Part shown: positions 11,060-23,786 of the stretch, piece after piece
Numbering within the stretch: the stretch's first letter is position 1
Layout of the letters: each line of letters starts with the position of its first letter
Assembly (NCBI RefSeq): GCF_032854445.1
Contig: NC_088300.1
Span: forward strand, 38,842,458-38,906,457
Origin: Liolophura sinensis
Lineage: Eukaryota > Mollusca > Polyplacophora > Chitonida > Chitonidae
Direction: 5' to 3'
DNA length: 64,000 nt
The notes under the pieces: generated by a model
Told to the model about the DNA's origin: nothing
The model's database searches: none
The model's input: the letters and a program-made list of their open reading frames with translations, nothing else
Translations under genes and position numbers: made by a program

Positions 11060-12780
11060 ATACTCTCTTACTCATGAATTGTACTGATTACGAACGTCTT
11101 GCTATACTCCCTCTTCTAAACATTTCAAACACTGCACTGATTATAAATGTCGTTATACTCCCTTACTCACATTTTACACACTGCACTGATTACAGATATT
11201 TCGTTATACTCACTTACTCGCCTTTCACACACACTGCACTTATTACAGATGTCTTGTTAAGCTCCCTTACTGTACTGATTACAAATCTCTTGTTATACTC
11301 CCTTACTCAACTTTCACACATGTTGCACTGATGACAAATGTCTTGTTATACTCCCTTACTCAATTTTCACACACACTGCACTGATTACAAAGGTCTTGTT
11401 ATACTCCCTTACATTTCACTGATTACAAATGTCTTGCTACACTCCCTTACTCACATTTCACACACTGCACTGATTACAGATGTTTTGTTAATACTCCCTT
11501 ACTCACAGTTTCACACACTGCACTGATTACAGATGTTTTGTTATGCTCCCTTACTCGCTTTTCCCGCTCACTGCACTGAATACATATTTTGTTACACTCC
11601 CTTACTCGATTTTCACACACACTGCACTGATTACAAAGGTCTTGTTATACTCCCTTACATTTCACTGATTACAAATGTCTTGCTACACTCCCTTACTCAC
11701 ATTTCACACACTGCACTGATTACAGATGTTTTGTTAATACTCCCTTACTCACAGTTCACACACTGCACTAATTACAGATGTTTTGTTATGCTCCCTTACT
11801 CGCTTTTCCCGCTCACTGCACTGAATACATATTTTGTTACACTCCCTTACTCGATTTTCACACACACTGCACTGATTACAAAGGTCTTGTTATACTCCCT
11901 TACATTTCACTGATTACAAATGTCTTGCTACACTCCCTTACTCACAATTCACACACTGCACTAATTACAGATGTTTTGTTATGCTCCCTTACTCACAGTT
12001 CACACACTGCACTAATTACAGATGTTTTGTTATACTCCTTTACTCGCTTTTCCCGCTCACTGCACTGAATACATATTTTGTTATACTCCCTTACTCGTTT
12101 TTCACGCACACTGCACCGATTCCAAATGTCTTTGTTATACTCCCTTACTCACATTTCACACACTAAACTGATTAAAAATGTCTTGTTATACTCCCTTACT
12201 CACATTTCACACACTGCACTAATTAAAAATGTCTTGTTATACTCCCTTACTCACATTTCACACACTGCACAGATTACAAATACCTTGTTATACTCCTTTA
12301 CTAGCCTTTAAGGCACACCGCGCTGATTACAAATGTCTTGATTTATTTATTTCTTTGTTTGATTGGTGTTTTATGCCATAATCAAGAATATTTCACTTAT
12401 ACGACTACAGGCAGCATTATGATGGGAGGAAAACCCAAGACCATCTGCAGGTTACAAATATCTTATTATACTCCCTTACTTACATTTAGCACACTGTGCT
12501 GATTACAGATATTGTGCTGATATTCTGCCTCACTCATATTTCACACTCTCCACTGATTACAAATGTCATATTATACTCACTTCCTCATATTTCACACTCT
12601 CCACTGATTACAAATGTCATATTATACTCACTTACTCATATTTCACACTCTCCACTGATTACAAATGTCATATTGTACTCACTTACTCATATTTCACACT
12701 TTCCACTGATTACAAATGCCATATTATACTCCCTTACTCATATTTTACACACACTGCGCTGATTACAAATGTCTTCTATA
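11060..12780. repeat. Minisatellite, 51-bp unit with 245-bp higher-order repeat
   Basis: The unit 'cttgttatactcccttactc' plus 'acatttcacacactgcactg' plus 'attacaaatgt' repeats about 32 times. Between about 11346 and 12070 five variant units form a block that recurs with a 245-bp period (block starts near 11346, 11591 and 11836). Because 51 is a multiple of 3, long repeat open frames arise, but they shift frame at the block joints. On the minus strand most units read GTGAGTAA, a donor-like hexamer plus flank. Confidence 0.93.
12338..12450 (-). mobile_element. 5'-truncated SINE-A inside the minisatellite
   Basis: Shows the SINE-A 3' part in reverse: 'tttgattggtgttttatgcc', 'caagaatatttcacttatac', 'gcagcattatgatgggagg'. 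Flanks read ttacaaatgtctt and ttacaaatatctt, which may be a target duplication, but the host repeat itself contains this word. Confidence 0.75.
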
Positions 12781-12829
12781 AAGTCACTCATATTCCACAT
12801 TTCGCATATTTAACTTCAAACTTACAGCG

Positions 12830-12899
12830 GTTGCCTTGCTTTGAGGCTCTCGAGTCATTGTGCTTTGCTAGCACCCTAATTACTCTACCACGGAGGCCC
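12830..12899 (-). mobile_element. SINE-A head fragment
   Basis: The reverse complement carries the tRNA-like head (gggcctccgtggtagagtaa) with a box-A-like block. The body is missing. Confidence 0.6.
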
Positions 12900-13379
12900 A
12901 TCAAACGCCTTTGTTAACTCTCTCTTCCTCATATTTTGAATACTGCACTGATTATAAATATTTTTATCCCATAAACCACAAAAGTTAAAACCAGGCACAC
13001 TTAATATAAACGGGAAGATTTTTTTTGAACATTTCAGAGGTCTCTCAAGACTGACAGTTTTGTGTCTTATTCAGTAGAACATCTTTACAGATTTTTGTGC
13101 CCGTCTAACAGACTGAAATTTAAAACCTATGTATGTGTATATAGTATGGTGTTTACCACCCTAGACTTTTTGGTTTAACCTACATGTAACTTAACTGTTA
13201 TCATGGTATAAATCAACCAGCTTCCTTCTGTATATGTCAATGAAATATTGAGTAGGAATGGGTTGGTAGATATGTGTTAAAATGATTACCATAATATAAT
13301 AAAATGATTGTTAGTGCAAATCCAGTGTCAAGTTGTAGTCCTCGTTAACGACCTAAAGTTTCGCTACAAAAAAAAAACA
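12900..13379. other. No gene recognised
   Basis: Unique AT-rich sequence between two minisatellites. Nothing further seen. Confidence 0.35.
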
Positions 13380-13830
13380 TGCTCGATAGTACACTTGTCC
13401 AATAACTCCCCTAACTGTAACATGCCTGAGTGTACACTGATCTGACAGCAGCCCTATATCTGTACCATGTCAGAGTGTACACCAATCTAACAATTGCACT
13501 ATATCTGTCCCATGTCAAAGTGTACACCGATCTAACAATTGCCCTACAGGTGTACCATGTCAGAGTGTACACCGATCTAACAGTTGCCCTACAGGTGTAC
13601 CATGTCAGAGTGTACGCTGATCTAACAGGTGCCCTACAGGTGTACCATGTCAGAGTGCATACTGATCTGACAGTAGCCCTACATCTGTACCATGCCAGAG
13701 TGTACAGTAGCCCTATAGCTGTACCATGTCAGAGTGTACAATGATCTGACAGAAGCCCTATAGCTGTACCATGCCTGAGTGTAGACCTTTCCGACAGTAA
13801 TCCCAGCTGTACCATGTTTAACTGTACAAT
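13380..13830. repeat. Minisatellite, 45-bp unit, about 9 copies
   Basis: The unit 'ctgtaccatgtcagagtgta' plus 'cactgatctgacagcagccc' plus 'tatat' repeats with increasing decay to the right. The 45-bp period keeps a 15-residue repeat frame open (13430-13744), which I regard as spurious. Confidence 0.9.
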
Positions 13831-16119
13831 TATATTATAACCAACTGATTCAAGCTGTATAATGCTTTAACACTAGTCCGACAGTAATTCTAGCTTCAGC
13901 ATGCTTGATTGTACCCTTGACTGACAGCTGTGGCATATTTGAGAACATGCATACGCTGTGTGCACCTGAACACGTCCTCACCACATGATCATGTGTATGG
14001 TCTGCACCTCTTCTGATGGCCAAGGCAGGCAGGTTGGCAGCCGGCTTTTGTATAAGACAACTAGGCAGCAAGTCACATTATTGCATTACACTATTTTATG
14101 TAAGCTTTTTACAATTTTTGTATACATGTCGATCATCCAAAAGGCAAATATCCATCCACATTTGATCAACCCCTCTGCTGATTTCAAGTTCTCAACATGA
14201 CCGTGTTTCATGTCTGTTATAATCCTGCTTACATGGTTATTCTGGTTCCCAGGCTTCACGACTGCAAACAGTACAAACGTTTGGCCCAGGAACCTGGATC
14301 ATATGTGATGGAAGTTCAAGCGAGCAGAGAAGTTGAACATTAAAAAAATGTGAATGTATATTCACCTCAAATTGGGGTGATCAACAGCTTGAGATTGCAA
14401 CTGCTGGGTGATCTAGGTCCCTAAGCATTGTAAAGAATTAACTGGGCAATTGGAGATCAGTAATCAATTGTTTTCCAAAACTTTACCAACCATTCTACAG
14501 TGGTGAATAGAAGCAAGCCATTCATTGCAAAATGGCGGTTATCCAGGGCTATAATAACAGTGTCCCATCAGGCACATGATTGAGCTGATGGGCTGCCAGC
14601 TTTCAATAAATGTAATCCGTGTTCACCCATATTCTGGCAGAGATAGCTGTCTCTGACATAATAATGAAGACGGTCAGCAGGCTGTACACCTGGCCAACAC
14701 ACACACACACTGGTATTTTTCTGGTAGTACCACACAAAAAGGCAGCACAATGTATTTCGATCTACAACATTTTGCAGTACAAGACTAGTTTCTCCATAGA
14801 AACAAATATAGCACTATTTCGCGATAAGAAATGCATTTAACTGGAGCAGTGAAATGTTACATGACTGACTGAAGCTACATTCACCGAAGGTTAGCAAGTG
14901 TAAACACTAGTTCAACAGTCCCTTGAATCTTGGCATACATCCAACAAATATCTTAATACATGTGGCCATAAATAAAACTGGTGGTTTGTAAACAATAGTG
15001 TCAAAGTCCACACAAGAAAACTAGTTCGCTAATACTGTAAGCAGCTTTCGACATAAGACTCCTAAAATAATTTTAAAAATTTATGATTTCCATGCAGAGT
15101 ACCAGCACAAAAAAATGTTTAGTTTATCCCATCTTCTCTTCTACACCGGACATTTCTTCAATAAAACTCAGCCAGAAAACTGCTACACATACATTATCAA
15201 TCAGCTGCAGCTGGACTGTTTACAAACAGGCCTGATTGAAAGAGCAGTTTATAGCTCAAGCTCACACATAATTTATTCAGGTCAGGCATTAGGATTGCAT
15301 TTCATAATAAACTAGAAGTATCTGTAATACAAATGTGGCTATGTGAACTTTGAACTATAACCTTTTCCCTTCCACACACAACACTGTGTTCATTTTACAA
15401 TGTGCTATCATCAGCCTACTTTTATTTCTTTTGTAGCACAAGCTGATATGACCCCATTAGACACAATCACAATGGATGAACAATTTTAAAATCAGCAAAT
15501 TGTATCTTCTTAAGTCAATGTCCTTTTCTCTTTAGTCTTGTTGCAGGGCTAAAATACAGATCTGTTAAAAATCCTCACTGTAGCGGTGTGTTATGTCATC
15601 AACATTCCAGTCAAATACAGGGACACACGTACAGCAGTAACAGTGCATGACAGCTTAACATCCAGGGGGGACATTTTCACCTGTAACCCAGTTGTGTAGC
15701 ACAAAACAGTTGTACGGTTTATCATCTTAATTCAGAGGCAGTGGCACAAAGTATGTACACATATCTCTCACTGGGTACCATTTCAGTTTTATCCCAGTAT
15801 CATATCACACCATGAGGAAGTAAAGAAATCTTGAATTTGAAATAGATACGTAAATTCTGTCCAATCTTTCATGGCCAACGATCTCAGTTAGGGCAGTTTA
15901 ATTAAGTATACTTACAACACCACTAAAACACCGCTAAAACAATGCTGGGCCATGCCATAAATAACACACATGGCACTCAGTTTCCAGTTGCATGTACACA
16001 TGTACAGTATGTAACCATGAAATATATACATGCCAATACAGACAAGATAAAATGTCACCACTGTCAGTCATGTGGAAGTGCCACCAAATCCAAAGAGTTA
16101 GCAACAATAAAATAGTAGT
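13831..16119 (-). other. 3' flank and probable 3' UTR of IRF2BP
   Basis: No independent gene seen. The IRF2BP transcript should run into this region. On the minus strand AATAAA hexamers occur at about 15421-15426 and near 15273, which would give 3' UTRs of roughly 0.7-0.85 kb. No cleavage site can be proved from sequence alone. A short (CA)n lies near 14697. Confidence 0.4.
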
Positions 16120-18060
16120 TTAAGAATCACGTTCCTTCTTAATTTTCATCTCTTTGTAATCTTCTCCTAGAATTGTTGCTATTTCTCCCTGCATGAATGC
16201 CCAAGGTACATTTGATCCCACCAGTGGACATTTCTTACCACTTGGGCAGTACACCTCAGAGCCAGCCCCTTGACGCTTAATGCTCTCCCTGGAGCAAGGG
16301 AAGCAAAACTTGTGTTCAGGAACAGAAGGGCATTGTACAAAGTGAGTGTCTTCTAACCTCTCCTGACACAATGTACACTTGAGGGTTTCATTGCTAGGAA
16401 CAGCAGAGTCTGACTGACCACCCCCGCAGTCCGAGGACAGAGCCCCTTGAGGCAGCCGGGTGCGAGCCCCTGGAGCATGAGATGGAGAGTGGCCTGTCTG
16501 CCGCACACCAGGTCTACCTGTAATCAGGGAGCCCTCACCTGAACGACTGGGCGAGTTTGAGGTAAGATTGTCTGTGACGTTCATTAGAGCTGCCATTGGA
16601 GAGGGACCACCTTGAGAGGGGGCACCATCTGGAGGGGTAGGGGTGTGATTACTCATGGGCGAGACAGATGAAGAGCTTGGGGGACCAGAACTACCAACAT
16701 AGCCTGCTGAGGAAATGGTTAGTTTCAGTGTTTCTGCTTGTGATTGCAGCCACTGCTGGCGTTTATGCTGTTCTTCGCTAACAGTCACCTTACCACTACT
16801 GTTCACATCATGATCTGGTTCTGGGGACAGTTTGCGTTTTTTCATTTGTCCCTCAAAGTATGTGCGAGCAGAGTGTTTAGATGTCAGGTGAGATGATCTT
16901 GGCAAACAGTTGGGGTAATTGGGATCAAGGTATGGTGTTGGCATCATTTCTTTCTTTACCGGTTCTTTAAAAAATCTAACAGGTTCAGAGAGAAAATCTG
17001 CCAGTAGCCTCCAATCTCCAGAATCATGCTTCAGTTCATATTCTAAGTACTTAAGTCCTGAAGACAAGTTCTTACCAAAGTCTTTCATACAGTCTTGAAA
17101 CATCTGCTTCGTGACGCTTGATGTACTGTGATAAATGTTGCTGGAGCCTAATGGATATTCAACGTAAGTCTTCAGTTCACAATCTATTCCAGCTTTTGAG
17201 CAGGCATCAAATCCCAGCACACGACCACAAAAATTATGGTCCTTTTTTAATCTCACCTCAAAAGGGACAGTGGTAGACAGAATGGCCAGTGTCTCACGGA
17301 CGGGGGGAGGTTTGTTGGCCAGCTCCGCCTCCGATGACAGACGTAAATTTCCGGTCTCGTCACTACTGGAATGATTCGAGTTGTCGTCATCTTCATGCTC
17401 CGTTTTCTTACCGTTCATGTGATGAGCAGCTTGCAATGGCTGTGGTGGAGGCGGCCGGCCGTGCGATGAGAAAGTAGCCAGCCCACCGGGTACCCCTCCA
17501 TTATTCATGTGTAGAGGAGGTGGTGGGTGGTGGACGTGTACCCCCGCCCCCCTGACGCCTGTTACACTGGGGCTCCGTCTGTGGAGCTCCGGGGGTCCGG
17601 ATTCATCGCGGTGCAGACTCGGTCCGTTTGTCCCCGCAGGGTTGCTGGAGATGCGCTGACTATAGTCAAGTAGAGACCGTGTCGGCCGAGCATCGTGAAC
17701 AGGAGGGAATCGGTCTAACGGTCCGGGTGGTGGCCCGGGGGGTGGGTGCGGCCGTGAATCCAGACCTGAATGTGAGTCGTGAGCTGTAGTTCGGGCTGAC
17801 ATCGTTCCTGCAGGTCCGGGCACAGAATGAGGCTGGTGTTTCATGGGCGGCCTGCTGTGAGAGCCGTGGGCTTCATGGAAGCTGTGAGCTCTCTTCATTT
17901 GACGAGCTGCCTCAATCACCATTTCTATCCGGTCCGGCCCTTCATAGTTCACACAACCGCGGCATACGGGCTCGGAGAAATCATGTAACATTGCCCATGG
18001 TGTGCGCGGCAAGTCACACAGATAGCAGTGCTGGCGCTGTGCTCGGTGCGGCATGGCCAT
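16120..18060 (-). CDS. IRF2BPL: IRF2BP-family transcriptional co-regulator
   Basis: Intronless 646-residue reading frame. Residues 12-36 form a C-x2-C...C-x2-C zinc finger (C12, C15, C33, C36) followed by the [12 protein letters not shown] helix typical of IRF2BP1/2/L. A Pro/His/Ser-rich linker follows, then a conserved block at about 252-386 ([44 protein letters not shown]). A basic KKRKLSPEP motif at about 407-415 is a likely nuclear signal. The C-terminal RING starts near 560 (C562, C565, C577, H583, C586, C589, C605, C611) and ends [13 protein letters not shown]. Vertebrate members are nuclear corepressors, and IRF2BPL has reported E3 ligase activity; the same role here is inferred from homology. 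Invertebrates probably have one co-orthologue, so the symbol is family-level. The ATG at 18060 has A at -3 and G at +4. Confidence 0.95.
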   Translation of the reverse strand: MAMPHRAQRQHCYLCDLPRTPWAMLHDFSEPVCRGCVNYEGPDRIEMVIEAARQMKRAHSFHEAHGSHSRPPMKHQPHSVPGPAGTMSARTTAHDSHSGLDSRPHPPPGPPPGPLDRFPPVHDARPTRSLLDYSQRISSNPAGTNGPSLHRDESGPPELHRRSPSVTGVRGAGVHVHHPPPPLHMNNGGVPGGLATFSSHGRPPPPQPLQAAHHMNGKKTEHEDDDNSNHSSSDETGNLRLSSEAELANKPPPVRETLAILSTTVPFEVRLKKDHNFCGRVLGFDACSKAGIDCELKTYVEYPLGSSNIYHSTSSVTKQMFQDCMKDFGKNLSSGLKYLEYELKHDSGDWRLLADFLSEPVRFFKEPVKKEMMPTPYLDPNYPNCLPRSSHLTSKHSARTYFEGQMKKRKLSPEPDHDVNSSGKVTVSEEQHKRQQWLQSQAETLKLTISSAGYVGSSGPPSSSSVSPMSNHTPTPPDGAPSQGGPSPMAALMNVTDNLTSNSPSRSGEGSLITGRPGVRQTGHSPSHAPGARTRLPQGALSSDCGGGQSDSAVPSNETLKCTLCQERLEDTHFVQCPSVPEHKFCFPCSRESIKRQGAGSEVYCPSGKKCPLVGSNVPWAFMQGEIATILGEDYKEMKIKKERDS

Positions 18061-18560
18061 GTTGAAGTTGGCCTACGTGTTCACAGACGACGAGACGAGC
18101 CAGGCGCACCAAGGTACATTTTCCTTCCGATCACAGCAAGGCGACTTTGTAAACACACGCACAGTGTCTGATGTCTACCGACTTCTCTTTTCTCAGCCGG
18201 CAATCAATTGAAATAGTTTGACACCGATTTGGGTGGTGCGCATGCGTATCCCAATGTAAACCAGCTCGGCGTCCTTCCCTCTCACTGACGCGTGTTGGTT
18301 GTGTAGAGCTCTGGCTCACCTAAAATTACAACAGGAACCTTACAGCAAAAAACTGCCCGCAGGGATCTAGACTAAGCGAAGCGGAAAAACAGTGCGATCA
18401 GCCTCGTGGACAAGTCTGCACGCAACTGCCTCGAGTCGAACTGGCAGTAGTATCCGGGCTGATTGCCGTCCATATACTTGATAGCGGGGCACACGCACAG
18501 CTCACCCACCCACGTCCATCCAAGTCCCTCTTCTATACGCCAGGCTGCCCCTTTAACAAC
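18061..18560 (-). promoter_or_regulatory. Putative IRF2BP promoter and 5' UTR
   Basis: The sequence is CpG-rich, continuing the CpG-rich 5' half of the coding region from about 17280. A palindrome TGCGCATGCG at 18237-18246, about 180 bp upstream of the ATG, matches the NRF1 consensus, and a CCAAT word lies at about 18251. These are typical features of a CpG-island housekeeping promoter. No TATA box is evident. Confidence 0.5.
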
Positions 18561-21500
18561 CGGTTAAATTCTCTCCAGTTAACGTTGCCGGGATCCAACG
18601 ACATGTGTTATAATACCAATGGGACAGTAAAGCACAGCCGTGTCTAGTGTCTCAAATACCTGATCACTCATAAGCCGCATGCTTTATTTGTTGATCAAAA
18701 CTCAACGAAAGGAATGCAAATGGTAGACACTGGTGACAAAAGAGAAAACAGACAGATGTGCGATGGAAGAGGAGGAAATTAAGAAATGACGTGGATGATA
18801 TGAGAGTCCTGCACAGGGCCCCTAGTGACGGCTCAGCGAAGATTTACCCCAGGCCACATATTGCGTGCTTTTTCTCCAGTTTGAAACTGGACTGATTGAA
18901 TCAGGCTAGGTTTACGTGTGTTCGTGCTAAGCTCGAATCGTGACGAGAAGCTAGCCCCAGAAAGAAATCGAGCGGATGTGAGGCGATAGCAGGGATCGCG
19001 GACGACATCAATAAAACCAGATTAATGTCATGAATAAAGCTTGTCCATGCTGACATCACGGACGTGTATTTGGTCGGCAGCCCTTGGTCAAAAATCAATA
19101 CTGCATCAATCATTTCTGGGCGGCGGAGAAATGGCACAAGCCCTAAACATCTCCCGGGAAACCATCTGGCTGGGTAGTTGACGTCACTAGCAGCGCGTCG
19201 AGATTTGATAAAGCGCCAAATCGAGCTCACCGACCTAGTTCTTGCAGAGAAACCTAGTTCATTATAGGCTGAGCTAATATAACATTCTTGTCCAGATGCC
19301 AGCGATTAACCAGCAGCAAGACTAGTCACGAAATCCGCTGCCCCTCATATTGTTGTGACATGCATACGTGATCGGGGTAAAGAAAGTAGAAAAAGTCTGC
19401 ACTGAATCTTCCGACGTGCTAAAATAGAAACTAACCCCCGACAGACAGTTTTTGGCAAACATAAGATGGCAACTTCACCCCGCGAGGTATATCCAGCCTC
19501 TTACGCAGCCCTATATCTGTTATAAAATGGCATACATCACGCTTTAAGTATAGCTTTTTATATGTTGTCCTAGATACATCAGGTACATGTATGAACAGCT
19601 ATCTTAACCGAAGAGCATATTATGTCCACCTGGACTCTATAAACCTAAAGCTTATCTTAAGGTGCCTAGCGTTCTATTATTTGTCTCTACCTTTCATTTA
19701 GTTCAAAACAAACATTACAGCGAAAAACAGACAAACAATCTACTGTATGCATGCTTTAACCAATCCATCAAACAGCTATCTTCAAGTACTGGACAGTTAT
19801 CTTCCGTGATCGATTTTCAGCCATGAACTGCTTCTCCGACTGAAAATATCGGTTCCCGAATTGAACCATGTCATCCAAAAGTCCATATGAAATAGTATCA
19901 TTCTTCACATTTCATTCCCGTTGACTCTGAAGTTTAAAATACAACATATTGCCTACCCAGTAGATAGCAGTTACGATGTGGCTTTACGAGTTGGCCACAA
20001 CTGTATGTAAATTCAGATAAAATGTACATGATTACAACAAAATACCAAGGGAGACAAGGAAAAGAAATGTGGTTCTAATGCAGTGAGACATAAAATTTAG
20101 TAATGTAACATACTCATCCGATATCACAGACACTGTTCATATATAGCCTAAGAACACTATGCTATTCAAATTGTCCGCAGAGAATGACGTACATCAGGCT
20201 CATGTTTTCAAGCTCATGTAACCCAGGCAGGAAATTCTCCCCGTAACCTCAATACGGTCGGTATGATGTAGCAGACGAGTGTTTTATTGCTGACCGCCAC
20301 TGAACAGCTTGGCTAGGACTGCTCACGTGATTCACCCTGCACATCGCCTGGAGTCCAGGCTGACAAGACTGATTGCCAACCAGGTTTGCTGATGACATCA
20401 CTGCCCTTGTTATCCCCGACCAGGTGTTTGTTATCAGCCAAGATCCTGGATATCTAAAATATACGACGCTCGCTTGGCCTGCAACATGTTGCCACAAACC
20501 ACCTTACGCTTGGGAATGCCACATGTAGCTCTGCCATGGGATGTATTAAGCATTACAGACGTACATAACTTAATATGGTTGTCTTGAAGTAAACTGAATT
20601 TTGAAGTCAAAAGACAACGCTTTATTGCCATCTCAGGAATTCTTCAATAATATATCGTCCTGCAGGAAAAATAAATCTGTCACGCCCTCATTTGAAGAAA
20701 CAGTCCTGCAGGAAATAAAGTTGATAAACGAAGATATGTGAATAATGTAACCCGTCTAGTTTCACACAAAAGCATGTATCCTTTACCTGTTTGCACAGGT
20801 CTACGTTTTTTCGTTTAAATTTTTTTATTCACTAAATATGCGCTTTAAAAACAGAGAAGTGCAAATAAAACAAGCGGGAATAAAACTTCATGGGGTTTTT
20901 CTAACCCTATATGTAATATAAGCCCTGTACTTGGCTTTTAACAGTTTGTGTCTTCTAACTCTCAATCTTCACAATGTCATGCAGGTATGTACAGTCCGTT
21001 CAGCAGGTCTTGCTGCCATGTCGACACGAGCCCGTGCAGACTACCCAGAAACGCCCTGCCAAACTCACAGACGAACTCCGTCTTTGCACTGGGTCTTACT
21101 CTCTCGCCTTACCTTCCACCAAAGCGCCGCAAACTGATTTGGAGGATGACTTATTAACGTTTACAATGTACAATTTATGAAATACTGACACCTGCTCTAT
21201 GGGTCATAAAGCTGTTTGATTATAGGGGATTATACCGAAGTAACGAGCTCTGCCAGCTATATAATGGTTCGAGTTGTTGTTGTTTCATATAAAGGTTCAC
21301 TCTGTGCATGTATATTAGTGATCTGCCTCATGATAAAAACGGACGTCCGTTTGCACCCAGTTACCCCACCTTTCGGCGTGTGACGTACAGACACGCACAC
21401 CATATATTGGTGATAGACAACTAGGTGGTCTTTATCGAACCGCTGGGGTCGTCGCTCGCTTAGTCATTGTCACCAAGACCCCACAAGCAGTGAGGGCTGG

Positions 21501-22066
21501 GGAACTGATGCCTCATCGAGAAAAACCTTATATCTTCATAGTTTCTGGTCTAGTCACGTGATACCACCCACGCTATCCTATCCGGGACTATAACAAACTG
21601 GGACATTACGAGATTAAAGAAATGTGCAGACTTTCATGTCTCACTATGATAATACAAGTCTTCACAATGCGGAGAAGTTCTTCTAAGGCGTTTGAATGTC
21701 TCCGGAACGCGACCAAAGTGTTGTATACTGCAAGTTAAAAGCAGCGTTTATGAAGGTGTAAAACAATTTTTAAAAAATAGCGCATACATACAACTATTCC
21801 ACATCATATGGTTTAAACAGCTTTTCATAAGATATCTGTTCATTGTATCGTGCAATAAGGTTCTGAAGGGACATGGTTCTGATTACGGCTGTCGATACAT
21901 CAATGAATGAAACATGGATGATTCCAGGTTCAAAAACCCTTCATATTTTCGCAATGTGAAGTCCACCATGCTAAATCCGCTACTTCGATCAAACCACCCT
22001 TGACCTTGTGACGTCACGGCAGTACATTCGCTACAGACACGTGAGGCTTCTCTAAGTGAACAACAC
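18561..22066. other. Gene-free region upstream of IRF2BP
   Basis: No exon-like segments, and no tandem array. The word 'gtcctgcaggaaa' occurs twice (about 20660 and 20703). Several overlapping open frames at 20249-20631 and 20931-21180 lack any family resemblance. Confidence 0.35.
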
Positions 22067-22079
22067 ATGCTGACAAGAG

Positions 22080-22305
22080 TGAGTGAGTGAGTGCTGCTTC
22101 ACTGAGACGACTTACCGAAGGCAAGTAAGCCGCCACCGCCCGAGCCATTATACTGATACGGGTCAACCGGTCGTTGCACTATCCCCTTCATGCTGAACGC
22201 CAAGCGAGGCAGTAACAACTTCCTCTTTTAAAATCTTAGGTGTGACTCGATCAAGGATTGATCCTGTATCTACCCGTCCCGAAGCGGACGCTCTACCAAC
22301 TGTGC
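22080..22305 (-). mobile_element. SINE-B, internally deleted, with TSD
   Basis: The tail (gtgagtgagtgag) joins directly to 'ctgcttcactgagacgactt', so about 130 bp of the 3' body is missing compared with the copy at 10037-10400. The head ends at 'ctctaccaactgtgc', lacking 'tatccgggctgg'. A perfect 13-bp target duplication, atgctgacaagag, flanks it at 22067-22079 and 22306-22318. Confidence 0.88.
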
Positions 22306-22317
22306 ATGCTGACAAGA

Positions 22318-22318
<1 letters not shown>

Positions 22319-22376
<58 letters not shown>
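22319..22376. repeat. (TA)n microsatellite
   Basis: Nearly 60 bp of uninterrupted TA dinucleotides, directly adjoining the right target duplication of the SINE-B at 22080-22305. Confidence 0.95.
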
Positions 22377-22379
<3 letters not shown>

Positions 22380-22439
22380 GATATATAAAACAGCTGTATC
22401 GTGGCCCTCTGAAATAGGGCAATGCATGAAACAACTTTA

Positions 22440-22780
22440 ACCCAGGATGAATAGTTACGACTTTAAGCGAGTGGAATGCTGAACAACTGCGCAGAATGAA
22501 TGGTTACGACTTAGCCAAGTGGAATGCTGAACAACTGCGCAGGATGCATGGTTACGACTTAGCCAAGTGGAATGCTGAACAACTGCCCAGGATGAATGGT
22601 TACGACTTTAGGCGAGTGGAATGCTGAACAAATGCGCGGGATGCATGGTTACGACTTTAGGCGAGTGGAATGCTGAACAAATGCGCGGGATGCATGGTTA
22701 CGACTTTAGGCGAGTGGAATGCTGAACAACTGCGCAGGATGCATGGTTACGACTTTGGGCGAGTGGAATGCTGAACAACT
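22440..22780. repeat. Minisatellite, 48-49-bp unit, about 7 copies
   Basis: The unit 'gaatgctgaacaactgcgca' plus 'ggatgcatggttacgacttt' plus 'aggcgagtg'. A one-base length variant (ttagccaagtg against tttaggcgagtg) separates early from late copies. Confidence 0.9.
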
Positions 22781-22981
22781 ACACTGATTAATTCCACAAT
22801 TAGTCACCAGAACAATACAATTAAAAGAAAAGATGTGTGAAAACAATACGGGGGGAGTACAAGATCAAAAATTGTAACAAATAGGCTGTTAAATACTACA
22901 CATTAATTTGCATTTTGTCACATATATGTATATAGCTTTATACAATTGTGTCAACCATACTGAATTCACGAGTGAAAATGA

Positions 22982-23074
22982 TTTCTTTACTTTGATTGGT
23001 TTTTACGTCGTACTCAAGAATATTTCATTTATACGATGGTGGCCAGCATTATGTTGGGAGGAAAGCGGGCAGAG
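22982..23074 (-). mobile_element. 5'-truncated SINE-A with TSD
   Basis: Only the last 93 bp or so of SINE-A are present (tttgattggtttttacgtcg ... gggaggaaagcgggcag). A perfect 12-bp target duplication, gagtgaaaatga, lies at 22970-22981 and 23075-23086, showing that truncation occurred at insertion. Confidence 0.9.
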
Positions 23075-23330
23075 GAGTGAAAATGAGCTGAATAGCACAA
23101 TTAATATTATTTCAAGCGCAAACAAACAAGCACCACTGTGTTTCCCATCAAAACTGTGAACTTATTACTGTATGAATTAACTCTGATAATAGGTAATCAT
23201 GGTGGAGTTTCATGTATTATTAGTGTACTCAGGCATCTTGTTGTTAGTACGATCTACCCCAACCACAACTTTACACTTTTAAAACTACAACTTTGTGAAT
23301 CTTCGAGAAACGCTAGCAAAAGCATGCACT

Positions 23331-23755
23331 AGCTTACATGAACAACGAATGCCACACGTATACATGCTTGAGAAGGTGGAGCGAAGCAGTCACTAACAGA
23401 CAATATAGACAACGGCTGTGAAACGTGCATGCTTGAGAGTAGGGAGTGAAGCAGGTGCTAACAGGCAATATCGGCAACGACTGCCAAAGGTACACGCTTG
23501 AGAAGAGGGGGCGAAACAGGCGCTAACAGGCAATATGGGCAACGACTGCCAAAGGTACATGCTTGAGAAGAGGGGGCGAAACAGGCGCTAACAGGCAATA
23601 TGGGCAACGACTGCCAAAGGTACATGCTTGAGAAGAGGAAGCGAATGATGCGCTAACATACAATATAGACACTGGCTATACCATACCTACATGTTTGAAA
23701 ACTGGGAGCCAAGAATGTACTGTCAATATAGACGCAGATTGCCATACGTGCATGT
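23331..23755. repeat. Minisatellite, 65-bp unit, about 6 copies
   Basis: The unit 'tacatgcttgagaagagggg' plus 'gcgaaacaggcgctaacagg' plus 'caatatgggcaacgactgcc' plus 'aaagg'. The central copies are almost identical and the outer ones diverged. Confidence 0.9.
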
Positions 23756-23786
23756 GGTATTTAAAACTATTAATCAAAATCAATTC

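Noticed and set aside
11074-12762. Long repeat frames of a 17-residue unit (YSLTHISHTALITNVLL)
   Set aside because: Open only because the unit is 51 bp. They shift frame and hit stops at the 245-bp block joints.
13430-13744. 104-codon frame of a 15-residue repeat
   Set aside because: A consequence of the 45-bp unit; no start context or continuation beyond the array.
20931-21180. Three overlapping plus-strand frames of 68-69 codons
   Set aside because: Three frames open at once over the same stretch indicates chance; no family match.
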